Assembly (NCBI RefSeq): GCF_002234675.1
Contig: NC_019865.2
Location: forward strand, 30,903,945 to 30,967,944
Reading direction: 5' to 3'
DNA from: Oryzias latipes
Lineage: Eukaryota; Chordata; Actinopteri; Beloniformes; Adrianichthyidae
Length of the DNA: 64,000 nucleotides
The position numbers and the translations under genes are program-made. Position 1 is the stretch's first letter. Every line of letters begins with the position of its first letter. Positions 21,501 to 34,850 of this stretch are shown one piece after another. The notes under the pieces are model-generated. The model ran no database searches. It had not been told where the DNA came from and was given only the letters and a program-made list of their open reading frames with translations.

Positions 21501-24500
21501 ATGGACCTGTCCAGCAGGCTGCAGGTATGGCAGCAGCTGGCCCAGACCTGCGGCCTCAGCAGCATTGAACAAAGCCTTCAGCAGCTTTGGATGCTGCTGC
21601 TCCTCTGCCTCCTGTGCAGAGTCTGCTTCAGACTGGGTCAGCATCAGCAACTCACTTTGGATCAATAATCTACATCTGTGTCATTTTAACTGCTTTTAGG
21701 TAGCACATCTAAAAAGCTGAGGAGCATTCCTTCTTTCTTTGTTTGTAGATAAGAATTCTCCATATAATTTGATGTGTTTTAAAAAAAATTCAACAGATCA
21801 AAGTTCCTTTTAACTCATGAGTAGATAAAAAAAAGTATTAAAACCAGAAGGAGCTGCATTTCCCAGAAAAAATTCAGTGCTTAATGCTATATTGCTGAAT
21901 GAAAATGAAACTTAAAGGGTAATAATTGGAAAAAATAAATAAATAAAAAGAAAGAAAGAAATGATCAAAGTTGACCATAAATAAAGTGAAAACAGCACAA
22001 TAACAAAAAATATATTTTTGTGAAAAATGCGAGCGCCGGGTATCGAACCAGCGGCTTCTGCACCAAGGATTCCCCAGGTATATTAATGAAGGCAAAAATC
22101 TTGGAATAACTTGAGTTATTGGTCATAATTGGAAAAGCTGAACATTTGAATAGTTGAATGATTAAAATAGCTGAAAATTGTAGAATGAGTTAAGTGCCAA
22201 AAAATAAATGGAGCACATTTCAGTTAACTGATATGATGGGTAATTATAGTTGGTATGCTGTGAACGGCCCTGGAGCAAATGGAAAAGCTTTGAAATATAT
22301 AAAGGGAAACCTTTGGGTTGCCAGGTCTGGAGGAGTATCACGGGAAAAAGCAGCATTCAAAGGAGAAGACAGTTGTCTTTCATTTAGTTTAAGATATGAT
22401 GTATAATTACAAAGGTGGCTTTAAAACCTGCAAATGCCATTTTTAACAGGCTGCATCATTCCATGAAAATCCACAAAATACCGACTGCTGATTGGCTGTT
22501 TCTGATCATTGAAAGCAGAAATTACCTCCGTTAATTACATTTAGGATTTAACACAGATTGATTAATAATATTCATCTATTTTTCAAATAATTGTTTAAGA
22601 AAAAGGGTTAGACCTTGACATAACTAGTGACATTTGCATGATATATGATAGATGCATTTTCTGAAGACGAAGTAAACATTCTTTGTTTTTGCTTTTAGAC
22701 AGCTCTGAAATTGTAAATTTTGATATAGTCAGCCCAGCCGGCTGTTTCCTTTTTTTTACCGTGATATTAAAAAGATTTTGGCTGTTAAATTGTTAAAAAG
22801 TAAAAATCTGAAACATCAACTTCAGACTTTGTGTTTTAAGATTCTTGAAATTTCAGTGAAAAGCCTCTTTGGATAAGAACTGTTGGTCTTAACCCTTGTG
22901 CTATCCTATGGGGTCAAGACAATGACCATTGACGTGTTCTCCCTACCATGACAAAGGTGGATAAAGGTGGAAAGATTTCATGTAATCCATGGACACCAGT
23001 GAAGATCACAAATCATTGAAGAAAAAAGGTTCAGAGCTCTGTCTAGTGGGTCTAGATGACCCAACTCCCAATGTTAAAGTGCCTAGGATAGCACAAGGGG
23101 TAATAGAGATGTTTTGGTCCAGTATTGGTCGTCCATTATCTGACAAATGTTTGAGCTGAGACATTACATCTGTAGTTTTTGCAGTCTGTCAGAGTAAAGA
23201 TAAAATAACAGACTCCTATTGAACAAGGTTAGAAAGAGCTGGGGCTAGTGTGAATTTGTTGTGCAGATAAGCTGTGTTGATGACAGAAATGGAGTTGGAA
23301 AGGCTGATCTGGTGCTGTTTTGTGTCTGCCGCTTGCAGGACTTGTGCTGACTGTGAAGCATGCAGTGTCTGCACTGACGGGGATGATGGGGCTGTTCCTG
23401 TTCTTCGAGCTCCAGATGCTGTGGGTGCTGTCGCTCAGCGGGCTCTGTTATGTCATCCTGCTGCTCTGCAGGCACACCAGCAGCAGAGGACTCTTTCTCT
23501 CTGCTGTCATCCTCATCTACCTTCTGTTTGGGTAAGGCGGAAACAGCATTAGGCTGCAGGGAGCTTCTGCAAGGTCTTTTTTTCAATAAAAGTGAGTCGC
23601 ATCAAATCATCCATGAGAATTGCGGCCCACAGATCTCCACCGTAAAACTCCTGGCTCATGTAAATAAAACCCAAACAAAGCAGAGCTTTCAGTTCATTCT
23701 TCTGTCCTCTGAACATTCACTGTAATTCTGCTGTACAGTCACCATGTGCCAGGTCCAAAAATAACTTTCAGCAGACAAGATTCACAAAGAAAAAGAAAAC
23801 TTTCAAACATAACAACTACATGCCACCCCATTCTCTCTCAAATATTAGCCTAGCTAATAATGAAGAATTCCTATGGGGTACTTAACTGAAAGCTTTGCTC
23901 ATGAATGAGACTTTCACCACTACATTACAATAAAAAACACTGGGAAAATAATATGGTGTGTTTAGGAATGGGACAAGGATAAAAGGGAATGCAAAGTAAC
24001 AACATAAACTATGACAATGAAAGCAATAAGCTTTGTTCCTGAAAAGATTGTTAAAAAGTGAAAAGGATTTAACTTCATAATCAGATGTGATGATCATCAG
24101 ATGATCAAGATGTGTTTTGTAGCCAGGTACAGTGGAGTAAGGGGGCAGTAACCAGCTCAGTGGCCTTGTGGTAGAGTGTCCGCCCTGTGACTGGATTGTC
24201 GTGAGTTCAAATCCATGCCAAGTCATCCCAAAGACTCGAAACATGGGACCCAGTGCCTCCCTGCTGGACACTCAGCATTAAGGGGTTGGATTGGAGGGGT
24301 TAAGCCACCAAATGGCTGTGTCTGCAGCTCACCGCCCCCCCCAGGGGAGGGGTCAAATGCAGAGAAATAAATTTCACACACCTAGGTGTGGGCAAGTGAA
24401 AGTATTTCTAAAGCCAATGTCCCACTTGTTGTTCTGTGATTCTTCCTCACTGTTCTGTTAATTTTGGCATCAGAAGAAAACAGGACAGACTTGACTCCAG

Positions 24501-27500
24501 ACTTGCATATGTCTATCCCTGGTCTAAAATCTGCACCACAGCTGGTTTCTGCATTCATTCACATTATTTCTGAGGCATCTCAGTCTGTTTATGCGCACAC
24601 CAATAATTGTATTTCTTTTGCTTCCTGTGATCAGAAAGTAATTTCCTTTTGAACCTTTCATTTCAGAGAGCTGCACTTAATCGATGCAGTGACTTGGCAC
24701 AGGATTAGAGGTGAGAGATCATTTGAATCCACTTTTGCGGTGTTTCGACATGAGAGGGGACGAAGGGACAACAAACAACTGTAGAGTCCAAAGTCTGTTC
24801 CACCTAAAATAGATGCTTTTTTTCATGACGACTGTATGCACGCTGTCTGATGCTCAGGGTTGGGAAACACTGGCTTAGAGCAAAATGACTATGAAGATTT
24901 TTTTTCATCCTGCTCATTTTATCACAGACTTTACCTTCTTCAGATGAATTGGACTTCATGAAGGAGACATTTCCCTGCTCATCAGTGCTGCTTCTTTACT
25001 CATAACTGCTGGGAAAACTCAGCATGCTAAAGATAGATAGATATGCCTTTATTGTCACTGTCCACTTGGACAATGACACTGAAGCAACACCATCAAAACA
25101 AATCTACTAAAGTAGAAAAGAAAAAATGCCAGTATGTACAATATGTACAGAGTGTACCAACGAAGTCTGCAAATGTGCAAAATGTGAAATGTGCAATTAA
25201 AAAAATGTCCGTAATTATGTGCAGAGTGATATGTACAGATATAACCACGTCAGATGTGCAAAAACCGCACGGAGGCAGGGAAATGTTGATAAGTTTACAT
25301 GGAAAAACAACATAAATAAGCAGATATACTGCACATATGCATATATATATACATATACACATATATTCAAATATGCATTGGCATGTGTTGTGCAAATTCC
25401 AAAAAAAAGTCCACAAAAAAACCTCTACACAGTATTTTTATTACCCACATCACAGATTATGACATTTAAAACTGTATTTAAAGCAGATATGAGTTTGCTG
25501 GTGATGTACATGCTGCTTATTGATTATTGATTGTGTTATATTGATATGGGTCTCTGAATATGGATTTGTGGATGAGTCTGCAGCAATTCAGTCCAGATGG
25601 TCTCCTCTCTTGAAGAGCAGGGTAGCGGCTGCTTTTTTCCAGATCACTCTGGTCTGTAGGGAGAGGTTGAACAGGCAGGAAAAGGGGGCTACAACCCATG
25701 AGAGAATAGATCTACTACATTTAAGCCAGCAGATCTTTGAGTGTCCAGACTATGCAGTATTGCCAAGACCTCAGACTCCAGGATTGGGTGGAGGGAAAAG
25801 GGAGGGTGTCCTGGTGTAGATGAATGACTAACAGATGATGGAGTGTTTCTAGAAGGTGGTGATGTGTTGCCGTGGACATAGCCAGCCTTGACAAAGTGTT
25901 TGTTGAAGAGGTGCACTATTTCAGCTCAGTCTGTGACAACAGCACTTTAACAGCAGTGGGGGGGATGAGAAAGTTAATTTCATTTTCCTGTGTTTTGGCG
26001 GAGTTTCATCACTTTTTAGGATCAGAACCATTGGTACAGACGGTTCATGTTTAACGCTGTGAGCATTTCTGTCTGTCTTTTCTGGGTTAGGGTTAGATTC
26101 AGTCCTACACCACTAATTGTGTTTGTGCTGATTGAGCTCTGATAATGCTGAGCTAAACCAAGGACTGAAGAGATTCTTTTACCCAGACTTTTTAAGGGTG
26201 TCGTGTTTATCCAAGATGGCACCAAACAGGGGCTTAAAATATGTCCAGGTGTTCTCCACATCTGGAACTGGCTTGATTCTGTCCCACTGGACTAGAGCTA
26301 CGTCCTGCAAGAAAAGCCTGTTAGTTGAAATGTTCCTGGTTCTGTTTTGAGATGGACCCTTGTGAACACAGTCAGTAACACCATGATCACCTACTGTAGG
26401 TTTGAAGCACCTTCATGTTGCCCTCTCTGTTTTTTGGGTGTATCAGGTTCTCAGATGGTGGTGGCCATGAAGGCCATCTCATTGGCCTTTGATTTGGACA
26501 GAGGAGCGGTGTGCAGCCTTCCCTCCCCAGCCCAGTTTCTAGGCTATCTCCTGTTTGTGGGCACTGCTGTCTTCGGCCCATGGATCAGTTTCTCCGCCTA
26601 CAAGAGAGCGGTTGATGGTGTTGAGCTGGTGAGTGTTGGTCAGCCTCTGTGGTGTGAGGTTCTCTGGGTCTGTGAGATGATGCAGCGATTTCTTTTTTCA
26701 GAGCTGGTCATGGCTGCTCAGCTCATCCCTCAGCCTCCTGAAGAGTCACATTTGTCTGCTAGTGTGCACCTGCATCGCCCCCTACCTGTTCCCCCTGTTT
26801 GTCCCAATATATGGAAACTCACTCACGCAAAGGTAAGTCGGTCTTTGTTAAACCGTTTTAATAGTCACTGCCTTAATGATATTGCATTTCTTTTCTCTCT
26901 GGTTTTGCTTCGAAGATGCAATTGAGAAAGGTAAGTTCTGTATGTCGGTGAACAGCTGAGCCCATCTGTCAGTTAACCAAACTAACTAAATGATTTGAAT
27001 TGGACTGTTTCAAGTGAAAGTTAGCAGAATGTAGGGGCAGGAGAAGTCTACATTTTAAATAATTTATAAAAGAAATGATTTGAGCTTTTCACAAAAATGT
27101 GTCATCATGTGTGGAGCTAAAGGACCGAACACGACAGTGTGTGTCACCACTGTGTGACTGTGTGTGTGTTAGTGTGACTACAAGGGTAGTGGAAAACAGT
27201 GTGAAGGACTGAGGACCAGCTGGTGGAAAAAGTTTGCAGCTGCGTTTTCATCACAAAAATTCACACAACTTTATCAAAATTCTAGAAATGTTGAAAAAAC
27301 ACAATTTTGCAATTACACCGTTTCCATTAAATCATACACATGAATCAAAGCGACGGCTGTGAACCATTCTTTGATCGACAGCAGATACATTCAGGTTTCT
27401 GCCACGGCTCTAGCGCTCATCATCATCTATAAAAGGAGACGTTGGCGTCTTCTTCAGGCTGTGGGGTGGCAAGCTCCTTTAAACGTGGGAGCGGTTACGG

Positions 27501-30500
27501 ATAAAGCCACTTTGGGAAATGGTGGTTGGTGATTTTCCAGAGGAGCTGTGGATCCAACAATTCCACATGACACGCTCAACTTTTGATGAACTGTGTGACG
27601 CTGTGGGACCTCTGGTGGCGCCCGCTGTGCAGTGAAACATTGACAGTTCTACTATTTTGATTTTAAACCAAAAAGGAAAATGAGTAGTGCTTTGTGTTTG
27701 GAGTCGCCTCACCTAACACTTTTTTTTGTTATAATGAGAAGAATATAAGTTTATTCTTAACAATCTAGACGGACTACCTTAACCCTAGAACACTTTAACT
27801 ATAAAAAGTTACACCATCAGTCCAAACCTGTGCCACTACTACTGGGCCTCTAATATTCAAAAAATGAGGCATTGGCTCCAGGCTTCTGACACCCACTGGT
27901 GTCGTTTTCAAGGCTCATCCTGTAAAACAACAACTTTGGCAGCATTGATTGGATCTAGTCTCCGCTGTGTCATTTCCCACCGTATTACACACAATCCAGT
28001 AGTTACAAATACTTAAAAAATGATGTTTCAGACATATGGACTCACTCAGGTGCTTACCACTAGTCCTAAATCCCCCTTTTCTCCCTGGTCAGACAGACTT
28101 TGGATTCACAATTTGGGAAAGAAAGGTATCGTCAACTTTAAGGACATGTACCTAGACGGTATATTTGCAAGCTTCACTGATCTTGCATCCACATTTAATC
28201 TGCTTCATTCCCACTTTTCGGTACTTTCATGTATGACCCTAACTTTCTTAACATACCGCCAGTCTCTGTGTTAGATGAGGTGCTTGAGTTGCCATTTAAT
28301 CCAAAGAGACTTATTTCCAAAATCAAAGACTGTATATCACTTCATGACAGCGCAGCTCTTCTGAAAATAAGAGAGTTGGGAGGAAGAGCTTGGGTGGAGT
28401 TTGGATGATAATGTGTGGAACAGGGCCTGACAGAGAGTTAACCACAGTACCTCTTGTGCCAAGGTAAATATAATACAGTTCTACAGAGGGCTCACCTGTC
28501 TAAAGCAAGACTGTCAAGAATTTATCCTCAACTGAGTGCCAATTGTGACAGATGTCAAAATAGTCCAGGAATCTAACCCACATGTTCTGGCTATTCTCTG
28601 CTTTGGTGAACTATTGGTCTCAGCAAAACAAAAAATGTTAAACCATCACTTTTGCAGGGTTATTTTTACCCGAGTATGTTCTTTGTTTTTCCAAAACAAT
28701 TTTGTCTAGCTGAGGATGGATGAAAAACATCTCTGACGTGACTTTCCAATCTTCAAGGTTGGGAGTGAATGCATCAGGAAGCTCTTGTTTGTGTGTTTGC
28801 AGGTGGCTGCGTGCTTATGAGAACGCAGTGTCCTTCCACTTCAGTAACTACTACGTGGGTCACCTCAGTGAGGGCACCAGCATGTTGGCTGGAGCTTGCT
28901 TCACTGAAGAGAAGGAGCACATCTGCTGGTAAAGCACAGTGGAGTTGACGATGGGTGGTCATGTTTGTTAAAGCCCTGGGCTGTTTGACCAGACTGCTCT
29001 TTGCAGGGACATGAGCGTGGTGAAGCCCCTGCAAGTGGAAATACCCCGGTCAATGGTGTTGGTCGTGACGTCTTGGAACATCCCAATGTCCCGATGGCTG
29101 AAAAGTTGTAAGTGACTGTCAGAGGGTCAAAGTCACAAACGGCATGGACAGTTTCCATGTTTTGAAGGGAACTGGCAATGCCTACAAGTTCAAAAGCAAC
29201 AACAATGGCAAGCCACAGACAGAAGCCTACAACAGTGACAAACTCCTGCCTACAGTACAGATCTTACAGAGAAAAGCAGCCTTGCACTGATATGCACCTT
29301 TTTACCGTAGTGAAGTGTTAACGCAGTCAACGTAAATCGGCTGATTCTGATGGAGAGAAAAGCAGCTTTGCGCTGTTATGCAACACTTTGCATGCATCAG
29401 AGGAGAGCCCCTTTTCTCCGCACCAGAATAAGCTGATCCCCAATGCATGTGTGAACAGTCCAACAGCCAGCGTGTGTTATTTAGGGAATGCCGGCGACAT
29501 CTCCGGTGTCAAACATTTTTATCTATGCTTTGATTTGAATAAAATGGGGGTTTCAAACTCTTAGTTTGAAAAACTAGCTTGAAACTGTTAGTTTATATTC
29601 TAATCAAATTGAAAATTTTCGAGTAATTTGTCAGTTTGCCAGATAAATGACAATTCGCAGTAGAACAACTGTACATGTCAAAGCTCAGCTCTTACACCTT
29701 CTATATTCATCAATTCAACAGATGGTTTAGATGCAGAATCCCTGTCAAGGACTTAAAAAAGAAAACATCAAAGAGAACTGTGTTTTTGTAGGTATTTAAC
29801 ATCAGAGCTTAGGGCACAAACACCATGGTCTCTAACATGAGACGTGAGAACAGTAAAGGTTTTAGTTTGAACGCTACCTGAATGTTAGTGGTAACTCTTG
29901 CTGTCTCCTCGCTCCTCAGATGTCTTCAAGAATGCCATGAAGCTGGGAACTTTTCCTGCCATCCTGGTGACCTACACAGCCAGCGCTCTGTTGCATGTGA
30001 GGAACATTTTTAACCACAATGCTCTGCGGTGTCTAGAGCTAAAATCATTTACAGTGACCCTCCCTGCACGCTGCACATTTGGTGTCAGGATAAAAGCCTT
30101 CCCCTTCAGGAACACATGGCTTAACTAAAAGTAAAACGCGTGCCAAAGAACTTGATTTCCTGCAGTTTGTGCTTACATGGTTCAGTGAGGAGCGTCATAA
30201 TTTACTCACAGGGGACCTTAAAGGGTCTGGAGAAAACACAGCTTTACAGATGTTACAGTAATCACCTTTGGAGATTCAGACATTTCTTTTGATTTTTTTG
30301 CTTATTTCAAAGGAGAAATCACTGAAACAGGCCTGAACACAAATGATGCTACATTTGAGTTAGTGTTTTGATTCAGATTCAGATTCATTTTATTCGTCAT
30401 GTGCACAGTTTTTACACTGGCATAGGAATTAAGTTCCAGTACAACCCGAACAAGATCAGACAGACAACAGAAACACGTGTACAGTTCAGAGTTGACCCCC

Positions 30501-33343
30501 CCCCCCCCCCTCCCTTTCTTAGCATGCAGATTGTCCACGATGGGGGCAGGGGGGGAATTGGTGACAAAAAAAGTCGTATCTCTACACTGCGTACAATGTG
30601 TAGATGCAAGAAAAAACTACACCGTTTAACATAAGTAGCACATATGCAGACAAAACACAAACACGAGGCTCAGGGATCAAGGGAAGGGGGGGGGCCTCCA
30701 TGAATCTGTCCTTCAGGTGCAGCTCCGCGAGCCAGGCACTTCCTCCGGGCAGCACACAGAGGAGGGAGGGGGGTGAGTTGCAGTTATCAACCCCGAGAAC
30801 AGCTCAGATGCACGGCCTTTTGAGTCCATCAAAGCAATCAGTGGGTTTCTGTGCCTGTCAGATAGACTTCTGTAGGTGTCAGCAGGGATTCTGCTCCACC
30901 TCTCATGAACAGCCTCCATCACCTGTCTCAGGTTTGAAGGGTTTCTTCTCCACGTTTCAGCTCCATCTGAATAATCCTGTCCTTTGCTTTGATCCTTCAT
31001 TGGGTCTTTTTTTGAGTTTTGGATCATTATACTGTTTGAAGATCAAGCTTTCTGACACCAAGCAGCATGTGGCTCCAAAATGCCCCGATTGTTATGAGAT
31101 TATATTGAACACCTTGTTTCAGATGCAACAGAGCAGCCCAGACCATGATGAAGCCTCCTCGCCTTCCCAGTTGCAATGGGCCTGGTTTCTCATGTTAAAG
31201 CACACCAGGGTCTAGCTGACAGTAATCAATTCTTTCTTCTCTGAACACAAGAATGCAGATAGTTCCAAAATGGAGTCGAACATGGATTCCCAGCTTCTTC
31301 TTACTATGTGGTAAAACGTCACGTGTCAGGATGCTGAAGGTCCCCTGTGAATGCACATCTTTGCACATGTAGCTCATGTGCCTGCTGTTAAAAATAACTT
31401 TCCTAACAGTAGAAGGGTGAATATGGTGCAGACATCCAAGCACTGAGTGTACCCCCTTTGTTCTTCTTCAGGGCCTGAGCTTCCACCTTGGAGCTGTCCT
31501 GCTCTCACTGGGATTCATCACCTATGTGGAGCACGGTAATCACCACCCAAGGGTGAAAGTTAAACCTTTCCCTACATTTCCAGATTTTTCCTGTATTCAT
31601 GAGATTAAACTTGTATATATTTGTTTTTTTCTCAGTCCTGAGGAAGAGGCTTGCGTACATCTTCAATGCATGCATCCTGTCCAGACCCTGTCCCTCCGAC
31701 TGCAGCCACCAACACAAGAAGGTGCCCAGCTGAACAACGCAATCAACCACTCAAGAAAAGTTCTGTTTATTTGAAACTGCAAACATTCGCACCTGCATCT
31801 GGAATTGATACCACATACGTTTATATAAGCATAGACAAAACAAGGAACAAGGAAATCTGGACCATGAGCGTTAAGACAGATCATCTTTTGATCTATTGTC
31901 AAAGCGTTTTTTTCAGTGGTCTTTTGATTATGATAATGCAGTTTTAACCCAAATCCAAACATTGGAGTCGTTTTCTACGACAGTTTCTGCAGAGCAGCAG
32001 GAGTTTACTCGAAATTCATGTCTGACTTGTGGGCGGAACCATTGGTGCGGAGCAACCCTGCCCCCCCTTCACCTCTCCGTTGCTGAAAGTTATAAGCTCT
32101 CCGCCCCCCAACCTAACTCTAGCAGTGCAACAAAAACGCTCAGCAATATCAGTGCCATCCAGCCGTACAGTTCAATCAGGATTCCAGCTCAGACGATCAT
32201 GAGTCACTGATCATCAGGGGATGCAGCAGAATGCAGCAGATCAGGGAGACTTTGTAGTTTCTACATAACAACCACAAGCATTTTTTTAAGCTTAATAATG
32301 CAATCAGGACATCTTAAAAACACCAAAGACAGGATTTTGATTACATTGGGTTTTTAAAACCTCATAATGAAACCAGGATTCTCAGATGAAAATCTGACAC
32401 GATTAAGCCTGTTAGAGCCTGAACTGTGAGATTGTAAGCAGACTTTGTAGTTACTTGACTATCTTATGTCTTTTTTGAAGGCATTTGTCTTCTCTCCTTT
32501 CATACAGAATTATTGGGTGATGTTGTTGAACCTGGTCTTCAGCTTTCTAACCATCTTCCATCTCACCTACTTGGGTTCCATGTTTGATCCTGGCACTGAT
32601 GAACAGGAAGTGGAAGAGGTAAACTCTAGCTGTCACCGTACACTTTTGTTCAATTTCAGACCCTTCTTACGACTTATTTATGACAAAAACGCAGCTCACG
32701 AGAGGTCCATTCACTGGTGAGGTTCTCTTTCCCACGAAAGAGCTGTTTAAAAATTCAAGGCTCATTTGCTAAATAACCATGAAATGAACCTTAATTTTGC
32801 TTTGCTCCAACCTTTATTTTTATCTGAACTGTAATTCCATTACATTCTATGAGCAATTTAATTGCAAATCACTACAGTTTTACCTGAAGTGTCTTGTATA
32901 TTTCTTTAGTTAATTTATAATCTAAGTTTTCTTAAAGATGGAGGTTTCCTCTATACAGTGTTATTCTGTGGCTTAAAACGGCTTTCACTCAGTTGTCAAC
33001 CAGTTGCCACAGAAGACCAAAGCAACTGTCAAATTGTTCAAGTCAAGGGGCAGGCTGCAACGTGGCACACAAAGAACTTAGACATGTCAGTATGAAGACA
33101 ACTTTGGCTTCTTTTTAGAGCCTGTCTCAGCTGTTATGGGACACTCATCTCACCCTTTTTCAAAGAATAGTCTACCATTTTATCAGGTCTACTTAAAGTA
33201 ACCCTTTAGATCTAAGCCAAAATGTGTTTTTGCTGTTGAAGGGGTATGCAGCCATTCACACCATCCAAAGGTGGTCCGAGCTGAACTGGGCCAGTCATTG
33301 GATTGTGTTTGCTTGTTGGATCTTCTACCGTTTGATTCTGTGA
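21501..33343 (+). CDS. porcn: Porcupine, Wnt O-palmitoleoyltransferase
   Basis: Porcupine is an ER membrane-bound O-acyltransferase (MBOAT) that attaches palmitoleate to a serine of Wnt proteins, which they need for secretion and signalling. Twelve coding exons with GT-AG sites join: 21501-21636, 23339-23531, 24667-24710, 26447-26628, 26702-26832, 28803-28928, 29007-29107, 29920-29996, 31472-31535, 31636-31721, 32508-32618 and 33242-33343. They total 1353 nt, giving 450 aa, the same as the short vertebrate isoform. The start [10 protein letters not shown] lies just past an acceptor (TTTCAG). Recognisable blocks are [50 protein letters not shown] with the conserved MBOAT Asn at 295, and SALLH with the catalytic His at 330; the end is WIFYRLIL. 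Many membrane helices are evident. Exon 5 joins exon 6 as QRWLRAYE, the form without the alternatively spliced insert seen in longer isoforms. Introns carry LINE, SINE and MITE copies. Confidence 0.95.
22889..23102 (+). mobile_element. MITE family 1, copy 1 (full length)
   Basis: This element of about 213 bp has inverted ends AACCCTTGTGCTATCC / GGATAGCACAAGGGG. Its interior contains ATGACAAAGGTGGATAAAGG, shared with the four other copies in this window. It lies in porcn intron 1 and has no coding capacity. The superfamily is uncertain. Confidence 0.8.
24152..24413 (+). repeat. second tRNA-derived SINE type
   Basis: CAGCTCAGTGGCCTTGTGGT carries an A-box and GTGAGTTCAAATCC a B-box, as in pol III tRNA promoters. 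A body with GGTCAAATGCAGAGAAATAA and a short tail follow. It lies in porcn intron 2. Confidence 0.65.
25025..25430 (+). repeat. probable SINE/LINE tail repeat
   Basis: AGATAGATAGATATGCCTTT followed by ATTGTCACTGTCCACTTGGA is a very common fish 3'-tail sequence. The AT-rich remainder has no frame. It lies in porcn intron 3. Confidence 0.45.
25520..25930 (-). pseudogene. LINE reverse transcriptase fragment in porcn intron 3
   Basis: The minus strand encodes [20 protein letters not shown], followed after frame breaks by [19 protein letters not shown] and a broken stretch where NNYRPIS would be expected. This fits the fingers of a non-LTR RT. Sequence at 26040-26340 may continue the element. Confidence 0.55.
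26916..26930 (+). other. porcn: possible mini-exon in porcn
   Basis: Fifteen bases lie between an AG (CTTCGAAG) and a strong donor (GTAAGTTC), at the place where vertebrate PORCN has alternative short exons. If joined in phase after exon 5 they would give an in-frame stop, so it is either unused or a poison exon. Confidence 0.2.
27525..27650 (+). pseudogene. Harbinger (HARBI1-like) transposase fragment
   Basis: In porcn intron 5 a plus-strand frame reads [17 protein letters not shown] then [13 protein letters not shown], matching the N-terminal helical region of HARBI1-type transposases (W-x-x-x-F-R/H-M-s-r-x-T-F-x-x-L). The rest of the nuclease is absent. Confidence 0.55.
28030..28640 (+). 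pseudogene. L1-like LINE ORF2 C-terminus, degenerate
   Basis: In porcn intron 5 broken plus-strand frames read [19 protein letters not shown] and, after further breaks, something like LTHMFWLF. The C-x-x-C and the HMFW-type motif are typical of the end of L1/Tx1 ORF2. Confidence 0.6.
30367..30780 (+). repeat. probable LINE tail-type repeat
   Basis: GATTCAGATTCAGATTCATT followed by TTATTCGTCATGTGCACAG is a frequent fish repeat, followed by a C run and GGGGGG-rich stretches. It lies in the porcn intron after exon 8. Confidence 0.4.
31878..32290 (+). repeat. unclassified ~500-bp repeat, copy D
   Basis: The copy starts GATCATCTTTTGATCTATTG as in copy C and keeps GAGCAGCAGGAGTTTACTCG and AGCAATATCAGTGCCATCCA. 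It lies in the intron between porcn coding exons 10 and 11. Confidence 0.6.
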
Positions 33344-33799
33344 CTGAGTCACAGCGTCTGGGAAAGAAAACCAACGCCAAGCTGTGGAGGGCCTGGATGA
33401 CCACCCCTGACATGGAAAGTGTTACACATGTCCCCTGACATGCTTGAGCCACTGCCACAGAGCTGACGGGGAGCTCACGTGAATGTGAAGCAGTGAAGAC
33501 CCTCCTTTGACTTTTGTGGGATCTGATTCTAGCTGGACTCGCAAATTAGCTGAATTTGAAATGATGAATAACAGAGGAGAGATAATGCATCTGTGTGGAC
33601 AGAATGTGGAGGGAAACACTTCTATCTGTCTGGAGATGGACACATTTACTGTTGTCATATGGTGTTATTTTTATACTGCAGTTTTTTGTATTTTTGTTTG
33701 CAGAAATGTTTTTAGCTAGTCATTGTACTGAACTTTATACACTCACATAATGGTCCAGACTGTTACATTTGCTGTTGTTGTTATTGGAATGAGTTATAC

Positions 33800-33805
33800 A
33801 TTAAA
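33800..33805 (+). terminator. porcn: candidate porcn poly(A) signal
   Basis: An ATTAAA variant signal lies about 460 bp after the porcn stop codon; an AATAAA near 34306 is an alternative. Confidence 0.35.
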
Positions 33806-34045
33806 TATTTGTACTGATGGAAACAGTGTCCCACTTCGTCATTTTGATCTGATAGAGACTTGAACTGCCATCTTTCTTACTGATTTTATTCATCAAACTA
33901 TGAGTAACAAATCTGCAAGATTTTTGTAAACAAAGTCTTGTCTGGACACAAGATCTCATTATTTGATTGAGATGGTACATGCTATGGGTTCAATGAAACT
34001 TCTAGTTGCTCTTTATTCCTCTTAAAATCCATTTGTCCGTGACCT

Positions 34046-34290
34046 TCACTCTTTCCTTTCTGTCTGCATAACCACAGTCTTGTGTTTGTTATTGTTAAAC
34101 TGAAGGACATCCGTCTGCATTCTGGAGTTCAGCTGCTCTGAGCTGCAGAGGGCTGGTGAATGGAGGAGGTTTGGTGACACAGCTACATAAAGCTGAGTGT
34201 CGTCTGCATATATTTGTTTTATGACTGTATTGTGTTCTTGATCTGACTCAGGAAACATGTCCAGGCTGAACAAAAACTCCAGAGAATACT
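34046..34290 (-). pseudogene. LINE reverse transcriptase YADD fragment
   Basis: The minus-strand frame reads IKQIYADDTQLYVAVSP, the catalytic YADD box of L2/Rex-type RT, then QTDVLQFNNNKHKTVVMQ. Nothing else of the element is clear. It lies 3' of porcn. Confidence 0.65.
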
Positions 34291-34599
34291 AAAGATTTTG
34301 ATCACCAATAAAATATTGCAACCCCTGCCTTCAAAATAAGATCTGTCCCAAGTATGGACTGTAACTAATAATACCATCTACTTTTCCTGCTTGCCTAGAA
34401 GGATTCTGTGCTTCATGATTCCATGGTCCTATTACAAATGCTTTAGTGATTTTGTGCTCTTTGTGGCGTTCATTGCGGAATTCCTCAATTCAGTTTTTCT
34501 TTCCTAAATCAGATGTTCCAAAAATGTGTGCCCTTCTGTCTGCTTCCTCCTTTATTCATTGTCACAGTTCCTAATCTACCTTGTTCTTCCTATAATAGG

Positions 34600-34850
34600 T
34601 GTTCCTGTGCTGTGGTGCAGAGGTGTACCTCTAAATTGGAGGATTGCAGGTTCAGCTTCCTCCTTGTCTGCCCATGTGTTAAGTGTCCTTGGGCAAGACA
34701 CTGAACCCTACGTTGCTCTTGGCGGTTATAGGTTGGCGTCAGCAGAGCCATCATCAGTGTGTGAATGGCTGAATGGGACTTCGACTGTAAAGCGCTTTGG
34801 TCCTTCAAGGAAGTTGTAATGCATTATATGAGCATGCACTATGTCCAATT
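34600..34850 (+). repeat. tRNA-headed SINE, copy 3
   Basis: GTGCTGTGGTGCAGAGGTG, GATTGCAGGTTCAGC, AAGACACTGAACCCTACG and TAAAGCGCTTTGGTCC match copies 1 and 2 with more divergence. Confidence 0.65.

Noticed and set aside
22023-22060. tRNA-like T-loop (GGGTATCGAACCAGCG) on the minus strand
   Set aside because: No complete cloverleaf could be traced; probably a SINE or chance fragment.
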